Below, one piece after another: positions 7,405 to 10,847 of a DNA stretch of 10,847 nucleotides. The DNA is taken from NCBI GenBank assembly GCA_947259625.1, contig CAMYMY010000193.1:1-10847 (forward strand), in the 5' to 3' direction. The DNA comes from an uncultured Kiloniellales bacterium. Lineage in GTDB: Bacteria > Pseudomonadota > Alphaproteobacteria > Kiloniellales > JAKSDN01. The position numbers and the translations under genes were made by a program. A model generated the notes under the pieces. The model saw nothing but the letters and a program-made list of their open reading frames with translations. It was not told the origin of the DNA and made no database searches. Each line of letters starts with the position of its first letter. The first letter of the stretch is position 1.

Positions 7405-7428
7405 TGGCGCGCCATCCTGGCCGCGCCA
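7405..7428 (-). promoter_or_regulatory. Strong hairpin in the mreB 5' leader
   Basis: On the plus strand TGGCGCG (7405-7411) and CGCGCCA (7422-7428) are complementary, and inside them CCA (7412-7414) and TGG (7418-7420) also pair, leaving one bulged base and a 3-nt loop. The stem therefore has 10 pairs. It lies 27-50 nt upstream of the mreB ATG. It could influence mRNA stability or translation of mreB, which lacks an evident Shine-Dalgarno. Confidence 0.35.
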
Positions 7429-7443
7429 CCTTTCGTTCTTATT

Positions 7444-7478
7444 AAATCCGAACAGGAATTCTGTCGGACGGCGGATTT
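7444..7478 (-). terminator. Likely terminator between the 104-aa secreted-protein gene and mreB
   Basis: Read on the minus strand, TCCGACAG (7468-7461) and CTGTTCGGA (7455-7447) form an 8-bp stem with one bulged base and loop AATTC, followed by TTTAATAAG. The outer bases AAATCCG (7444-7450) and CGGATTT (7472-7478) give an alternative 7-bp pairing. It begins about 15 nt past the stop codon of the secreted-protein gene. The T-run is short, so termination may be partial. Confidence 0.42.
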
Positions 7479-7482
7479 CTCT

Positions 7483-7797
7483 TCACGCCTCGGGGCCGAG
7501 CTCGATGGCCTTGAGCTTGAGCGGACGCCAACCCTCGCCGGCCATCATGACGCAGGTTTCGCCACCGGGCTTGGAGATGACGATCGTCCAGGTGCTGCCG
7601 TCGCCGGTGGACAGGATCTCGATCAGGCGGCCGTCCCGGGTCAGCCCGCCGGCCACGGGGGTTTCCTTGTACACCTTGGAGAACTGTCCGATCACCTTGC
7701 CGCGCTCACTGCACAGTTGCTGCGCCTCGGCGGGCGCGCCGGACAGGGGTAGGATGAAGGCAGCCGCCAGCATGATGCTTTTCGAGATCTTGGCCAT
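7483..7797 (-). CDS. Small periplasmic protein of unknown function (104 aa)
   Basis: The start ATG (7797-7795) is preceded by AGGAGG (7815-7810), 12 nt away. Residues 1-25 form a clear Sec signal peptide: basic MAKISK, hydrophobic IMLAAAFILPL, and an AEA|QQ cleavage site. The mature part of about 79 residues has two Cys (C29, C82) that could form one disulfide in the periplasm, and a pattern G-S-T-W-T-I-V-I-S-K-P-G-G-E-T-C-V-M-M-A-G-E-G-W (67-90) that I recall from short uncharacterised alphaproteobacterial exported proteins. It lies upstream of mreB on the same strand, but a likely terminator at 7444-7478 separates them, so a shared role in cell shape should not be assumed. Function is unknown. 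Confidence 0.82.
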   Translation of the reverse strand: MAKISKSIMLAAAFILPLSGAPAEAQQLCSERGKVIGQFSKVYKETPVAGGLTRDGRLIEILSTGDGSTWTIVISKPGGETCVMMAGEGWRPLKLKAIELGPEA

Positions 7798-7872
7798 CGA
7801 GAGATTTAACCTCCTGGTGTCCTGCTTAGACGAGACACTCGCGTGAATAGTGTAAACGGGGTATTAGCCATC

Positions 7873-7891
7873 GTTAACGAAGACTGTTAAC
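7873..7891. repeat. Two GTTAAC sites in the divergent 7798-8009 region
   Basis: GTTAAC occurs at 7873-7878 and 7886-7891, 13 bp apart start to start, in an AT-richer 212-bp gap between the divergent secreted-protein and Nudix genes. Each hexamer is palindromic. The TTAA cores are 9 bp apart, not the 7 bp of the CtrA consensus TTAA-N7-TTAA, so a CtrA call is not justified. The repeat pair may still be a regulator site. Confidence 0.25.
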
Positions 7892-8009
7892 ATTTCCTCA
7901 ATGCTCCGATAGGAGTTTCGGGGGCAGAAGCTCGTGCCGGTATGCGCAGGCAGGCTTGCGCCGCACGCGTCGGCTTGTCCTGGATTCCGGGCTGGACCAC
8001 ACTGCGACC

Positions 8010-8564
8010 ATGACGAAAAGCGGACCTTCGCCAAGCCCCAGTTTCGTGCGTCGGATCCCGGACGGAGACGATCGCCCGCGGCGGATCTGCGAGGACTGCG
8101 GATTTGTCGATTACGAGAACCCGAAAGTGGTGGTCGGCTCGGTCGTCGCCTGGCAGGACCGGATGTTGCTGTGCCGCCGTGCGATCCATCCGCGCAGGGG
8201 ATTCTGGACCCTGCCCGCCGGCTTTCTCGAACTGCACGAGAGCGCCCCCGAGGGCGCGCGGCGCGAGGCCTGGGAGGAGGCCCGGGCGGAGATCGAGATC
8301 GACCAGCTGCTGGCCGTCTACTCGATCCCGCGGATCAGCCAGATCCAGCTGATCTTTCGCGCGCGGCTCGAGGCGCCCGAGTTTGCCGCCGGACCGGAAA
8401 CTCTCGAGCTGGACCTGTTCCGGTGGCAGGACATTCCCTGGGAGGAGATCGCATTTCCCTCCGTGCATTGGGCGCTGGGGCACTTCCGCGAGGTGCGCGA
8501 GCTACCCGCCTTTGCCCCGCGCAGCAACCCGCCCGGCGAGACCGGCGACATGCGGTGGCGCTAG
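8010..8564 (+). CDS. Nudix hydrolase with N-terminal CxxC (ADP-ribose pyrophosphatase-like)
   Basis: The 184-aa protein belongs to the Nudix superfamily, which hydrolyses nucleoside diphosphates linked to another group (such as ADP-ribose, NADH or sugar nucleotides) with Mg2+ or Mn2+. The Nudix box runs over residues 71-93: G71, E77, then R85-E86 and metal-binding E89-E90 (GFLELHE...REAWEEARA). The usual Gly near the box end is Arg, a change I associate with this CxxC subgroup. C27 and C30 (RICEDCGFVDYENPK) form half of a zinc-ribbon-like motif typical of the COG1051 subgroup. GFWTLPAGFLELHE is diagnostic. The start is placed at ATG 8010 because family similarity begins at SFVRRIPDGD; a TTG at 7956 is also in frame, and neither has a strong ribosome-binding site. 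The exact substrate is not readable. DUF6717-like gene follows 67 nt downstream. Confidence 0.88.
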   Translation: MTKSGPSPSPSFVRRIPDGDDRPRRICEDCGFVDYENPKVVVGSVVAWQDRMLLCRRAIHPRRGFWTLPAGFLELHESAPEGARREAWEEARAEIEIDQLLAVYSIPRISQIQLIFRARLEAPEFAAGPETLELDLFRWQDIPWEEIAFPSVHWALGHFREVRELPAFAPRSNPPGETGDMRWR

Positions 8565-8631
8565 GCGTCTCGGCACGCGGTCGCTGGATCGCCAGAGGCG
8601 TTTTCGGCGCTTTGCCGGTGGAGAGAGAACC

Positions 8632-8979
8632 ATGAACGCGATCCGCGTACTCCACCCTTACAAACACCTGGGCATGTGGGTCTTCGACGACGAGAAGGTC
8701 GGGCTCGTCCAAGAGCCTTTTGTTTCCGGCGCGGATGTCATCATCGAGCGTATGGTCGCCGATATCCCGAATGCCGACGAGGGCTTCGCGCTGATTTTTT
8801 CCGACAGACCGTTTCCCGGGTTTCAGGCCGAGCTCGAGTGGCGCCGGGAGGAATACGAGGGCAACTGGTATTACAGCGGGGACCTGGACATGGAGGGTTG
8901 GCTCTGCCCGGCCTTGTTCAAGTATTTCGATAGCGCGCCCGAGAAGCTCTACGCGCAGTTCAAGCCGAAGGGTCGCTGA
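8632..8979 (+). CDS. DUF6717-like conserved protein of unknown function (115 aa)
   Basis: ATG 8632 is preceded by GGAG at 8620-8623 with 8-nt spacing, and the frame closes at 8979. The protein has no signal peptide or membrane segment, is rich in aromatic residues and acidic overall. Its conserved-looking blocks are IRVLHPYKHLGMWVFDDEKV (4-23), LVQEPFVSGADVIIERM (25-41), FPGFQAELEWRREEYEGNWY (61-80) and EGWLCPALFKYF (88-99). I recall these as the signature of DUF6717, a family of small cytoplasmic proteins without assigned function; the family name is from memory and should be checked. It is probably co-transcribed with the Nudix gene (67-nt gap, no obvious terminator) and ends 5 nt before the convergent ftsY stop codon. 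No function can be proposed from sequence. Confidence 0.8.
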   Translation: MNAIRVLHPYKHLGMWVFDDEKVGLVQEPFVSGADVIIERMVADIPNADEGFALIFSDRPFPGFQAELEWRREEYEGNWYYSGDLDMEGWLCPALFKYFDSAPEKLYAQFKPKGR

Positions 8980-8984
8980 GCCGC

Positions 8985-9923
8985 CTACTCGTCCACCCCC
9001 ACCAGCGCCCTTGCGAAGTCTTCGGCCTCGAAGGCGTGGAGGTCCTCGATACCTTCGCCGACGCCCACGGCGTGGACCGGCAGGCCGAACTTCTCGGCCA
9101 GCGCGACCAGCACGCCGCCGCGCGCCGAGCCGTCCAGCTTGGTGACGACGAGGCCGCTCACCTGGACCAGTTGCTTGAAGGTCTCGACCTGGGCGTGGGC
9201 GTTCTGGCCCGTCGTGGCGTCCAGCACCAGCAGGCAGTCGTGCGGCGCCTCCGGGTCGAGCTTCTTGAGCACCCGGACCACCTTCTCCAGCTCTGCCATC
9301 AGCTCGGCCCTGTTGTGCAGGCGCCCGGCAGTGTCGATCAGCAGCAGGTCGTCGCCCTCCCTCCGGGCGGTCTCGAGGGCCTCGTAGGCCAGGCCCGCGG
9401 CGTCGGCACCCGGCTGCTTGGCGAGCACCGGACAGCCGGCCCGATCGCCCCAGATCTGCAGCTGCTCGATGGCCGCCGCCCGGAAGGTGTCGCCGGCGGC
9501 GAGGCGCACCTCGAGGCCCCGGCCCCGATGCTGCTTGGCGAGTTTGCCGATCGTCGTGGTCTTGCCGCTGCCGTTGACGCCAACGACCAGCACCACGTGA
9601 GGCTTGTGCGCCGGGTCGACGGCGAGCGGCCTGGCGACGGGCGCGAGAATCGCAGCGATCTGGCCGGCGAGCGCCCTTCGCACCTCGTCCGGCGCGACTT
9701 CCTTGTCGAACCTCTCCCCGGCCAGGCCGGCGGCCAGCTTGGCCGCGGTGGCGACGCCCAGGTCGGCCGAGATGAGCAGCTCCTCGAGCTCCTCCAAGGC
9801 CGCGTCGTCCAGCCGGCGCTTGGTAAAGATCCCGGCAATGCCCTCGCCCAGCTTGCCCGACGAGCGCGTCAGGCCGGCCTTGAGGCGGGCGAGCCAGCCG
9901 CCCTTGACCGCCGCTTCGTTCAC
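8985..9923 (-). CDS. ftsY: Signal recognition particle receptor FtsY
   Basis: FtsY is the membrane-associated SRP receptor GTPase that delivers ribosome-nascent-chain complexes to the Sec translocon. The 312-aa product has the N-domain helices (about 10-100), then the G-domain: P-loop GVNGSGKTTTIGKLA (115-129), DTFRAAAIEQL (145-155), DTAGR (197-201), TKLD guanine specificity (261-264) and the GVGEGIEDL closing motif (287-295). It lacks the long acidic A-domain found in Escherichia coli FtsY, which is usual outside gammaproteobacteria; the basic amphipathic N-terminus (GGWLARLKAGLTR) would bind membrane. Translation starts at GTG (9923-9921), whose last base pair overlaps the mtaB stop in GTGA, with GGGGAAG just upstream, so it is translationally coupled to mtaB. 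The mtaB-ftsY order is typical of alphaproteobacteria. Confidence 0.96.
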   Translation of the reverse strand: MNEAAVKGGWLARLKAGLTRSSGKLGEGIAGIFTKRRLDDAALEELEELLISADLGVATAAKLAAGLAGERFDKEVAPDEVRRALAGQIAAILAPVARPLAVDPAHKPHVVLVVGVNGSGKTTTIGKLAKQHRGRGLEVRLAAGDTFRAAAIEQLQIWGDRAGCPVLAKQPGADAAGLAYEALETARREGDDLLLIDTAGRLHNRAELMAELEKVVRVLKKLDPEAPHDCLLVLDATTGQNAHAQVETFKQLVQVSGLVVTKLDGSARGGVLVALAEKFGLPVHAVGVGEGIEDLHAFEAEDFARALVGVDE

Positions 9924-10847
9924 CGGAGCGCTTCCCCGATCAGCCGGCCCTCGGCAAGGTCGGCAATCCTGGCTTCGACAATTTGGCCGGGCGTGCCGCC
10001 GGCCAGCGCCACCGGGGCGTAGTGCTCGCTGCGGCCAAAGCCCGGCTTTTCGACGAGCACGCGCGCCGTCGTGCCGATCCGGCCTTGCAGGAACTTTGCC
10101 AGGGCGCCCTCCCCGGCCGCCCGTAGGTGCGCTGCACGGGCCTTGCGCTCCGGGCCCGGCACCTGCGGCATGCGCGCCGCCGGGGTGCCCGGCCGCGGCG
10201 AATAGGGGAAAACGTGAAGATAGGTCAGGCCCAGGCTCTCGACGGCGGCCAGCGTGCTCCCGAACATCGCCCCGGTCTCGGTCGGGAAGCCGGCGATCAG
10301 GTCGGCGCCGAAGACTACGTCTGAGCGCAGCGCCCGCGCCCGCGCGCAGAGCCGCCCGGCGTCAGCCATCAGGTGGCGGCGCTTCATGCGCTTCAGGATC
10401 ATGTCGTCGCCGGACTGCAGCGAAAGGTGTAGGTGCGGCATCAGCCGCTCCTCCTCGGCCAGCAGGCGGAAAACCTCGTCGTCCAGTTCGACCGGATCGA
10501 CCGAGGAAAGCCTGAGGCGCTGCAGCCCGGGCACCAGGGCGAGCAGCCGGCGCGCCAGCTGCCCGAGGCTGGGCCGGCCCGGCAGGTCCCGGCCGTAGCC
10601 GGTGATGTCGACGCCGCTCAGCACGACCTCGGCCACGCCGTTGTCGACCAGGCGCGCGACCTGGCGGACGACCTCGCCGACCGGTACCGAGCGGCTGTTG
10701 CCCCGGCCGTAGGGGATGACGCAGAAGGTGCAACGGTGGTCGCAGCCTTGCTGGACCTGGACGAAGGCGCGAGTCCGGCCCTCGAAACCCTCGATCAAAT
10801 GGCCGGCGGTCTGCTCTACCGTCATGATGTCGTCGACCGCGATGCGT
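9920..10847 (-). CDS. mtaB: tRNA t6A37 methylthiotransferase MtaB (partial, N-terminus outside window)
   Basis: The frame is open through the right edge (10847), so the N-terminal UPF0004 domain and true start are missing; the in-frame ATG at 10825 is internal. MtaB is a radical-SAM enzyme that adds a methylthio group to N6-threonylcarbamoyladenosine at position 37 of ANN-decoding tRNAs. The CxxxCxxC cluster motif is in QQGCDHRCTFCVIPYGRG (encoded near 10750-10700), and GRGNSRSVP plus VVLSGVDITGYGRDLPG separate MtaB from MiaB and RimO. LSSVDP, LHLSLQSGDD and FGADLIAGFPTET follow in radical-SAM order. The last 55 or so residues form the TRAM RNA-binding domain (TTARVLVEKPGFGRSEHYAPV). The stop codon overlaps ftsY by 4 nt. 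By usual alphaproteobacterial order, dapF may lie beyond the right edge; that is inference. Confidence 0.93.
   Translation of the reverse strand, partial: RIAVDDIMTVEQTAGHLIEGFEGRTRAFVQVQQGCDHRCTFCVIPYGRGNSRSVPVGEVVRQVARLVDNGVAEVVLSGVDITGYGRDLPGRPSLGQLARRLLALVPGLQRLRLSSVDPVELDDEVFRLLAEEERLMPHLHLSLQSGDDMILKRMKRRHLMADAGRLCARARALRSDVVFGADLIAGFPTETGAMFGSTLAAVESLGLTYLHVFPYSPRPGTPAARMPQVPGPERKARAAHLRAAGEGALAKFLQGRIGTTARVLVEKPGFGRSEHYAPVALAGGTPGQIVEARIADLAEGRLIGEALR

Noticed and set aside
7379..7429. 17-residue N-terminal extension of MreB from a GTG
   Set aside because: MreB proteins start with the amphipathic helix seen at MFSRLLGMFS; the extension coincides with the leader hairpin.
7874..7890. 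CtrA binding site
   Set aside because: The two TTAA cores are 9 nt apart; the consensus needs 7.
8010..8564. Broken Nudix enzyme because the box Gly is Arg
   Set aside because: All metal-binding Glu residues are present and this substitution is, as far as I recall, common in the CxxC Nudix subgroup.
9036..10022. 328-codon plus frame opposite ftsY and the end of mtaB
   Set aside because: Shadow frame; it spans two real antisense genes and shows no domain.

Overview
This GC-rich, gene-dense window looks like the chromosome of an alphaproteobacterium. The main reasons are the mtaB-ftsY gene pair, an alphaproteobacterial-type MreB, a Tat-signal binding-protein start, and GANTC (CcrM-type) sites that are rare in genes but clustered between them. 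The assignment is inference from protein character and gene order, not from a database search. Nothing marks a prophage, transposon, CRISPR array or genomic island, and most genes are housekeeping or core-accessory.

Layout from left to right. Positions 1-75 (minus) hold the first 25 codons of a Tat-exported protein, probably an ABC transporter solute-binding protein. About 450 bp without a convincing gene follow. Next is a small secreted protein on the minus strand (528-773), then a 323-bp divergent regulatory region rich in inverted repeats and GANTC sites, then mmsA (1097-2593, plus), the CoA-acylating methylmalonate-semialdehyde dehydrogenase of valine/inositol breakdown. Convergent to it is a minus-strand cluster read as SDR oxidoreductase (4941-4141), SAM methyltransferase (4137-3091) and a stand-alone receiver domain (3044-2625). 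Divergent from that cluster is pgk (5073-6278, plus), phosphoglycerate kinase.

Convergent to pgk is mreB (7378-6368, minus), preceded on the same strand by a small secreted protein (7797-7483) with a likely terminator between them. Then come two plus-strand genes, a Nudix hydrolase (8010-8564) and a DUF6717-like protein (8632-8979). Convergent to these is ftsY (9923-8985), which overlaps the end of a partial mtaB (10847-9920) by 4 nt. MtaB modifies t6A37 of tRNA and FtsY is the SRP receptor.

I do not see a clear new multi-gene system. The most notable single observation is that the only mreB here has an apparent clean in-frame loss of about 10 residues in the actin fold, just before its EE-x-x-AAAIG loop and next to an 18-bp perfect palindrome, and it has no mreC/mreD beside it. 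Secondary points are the GANTC-rich mmsA upstream region with several dyads, the SDR-methyltransferase-receiver cluster, and dyads at the pgk and mreB starts. All residue alignments were made from memory of the families and all motif counts were made by eye.
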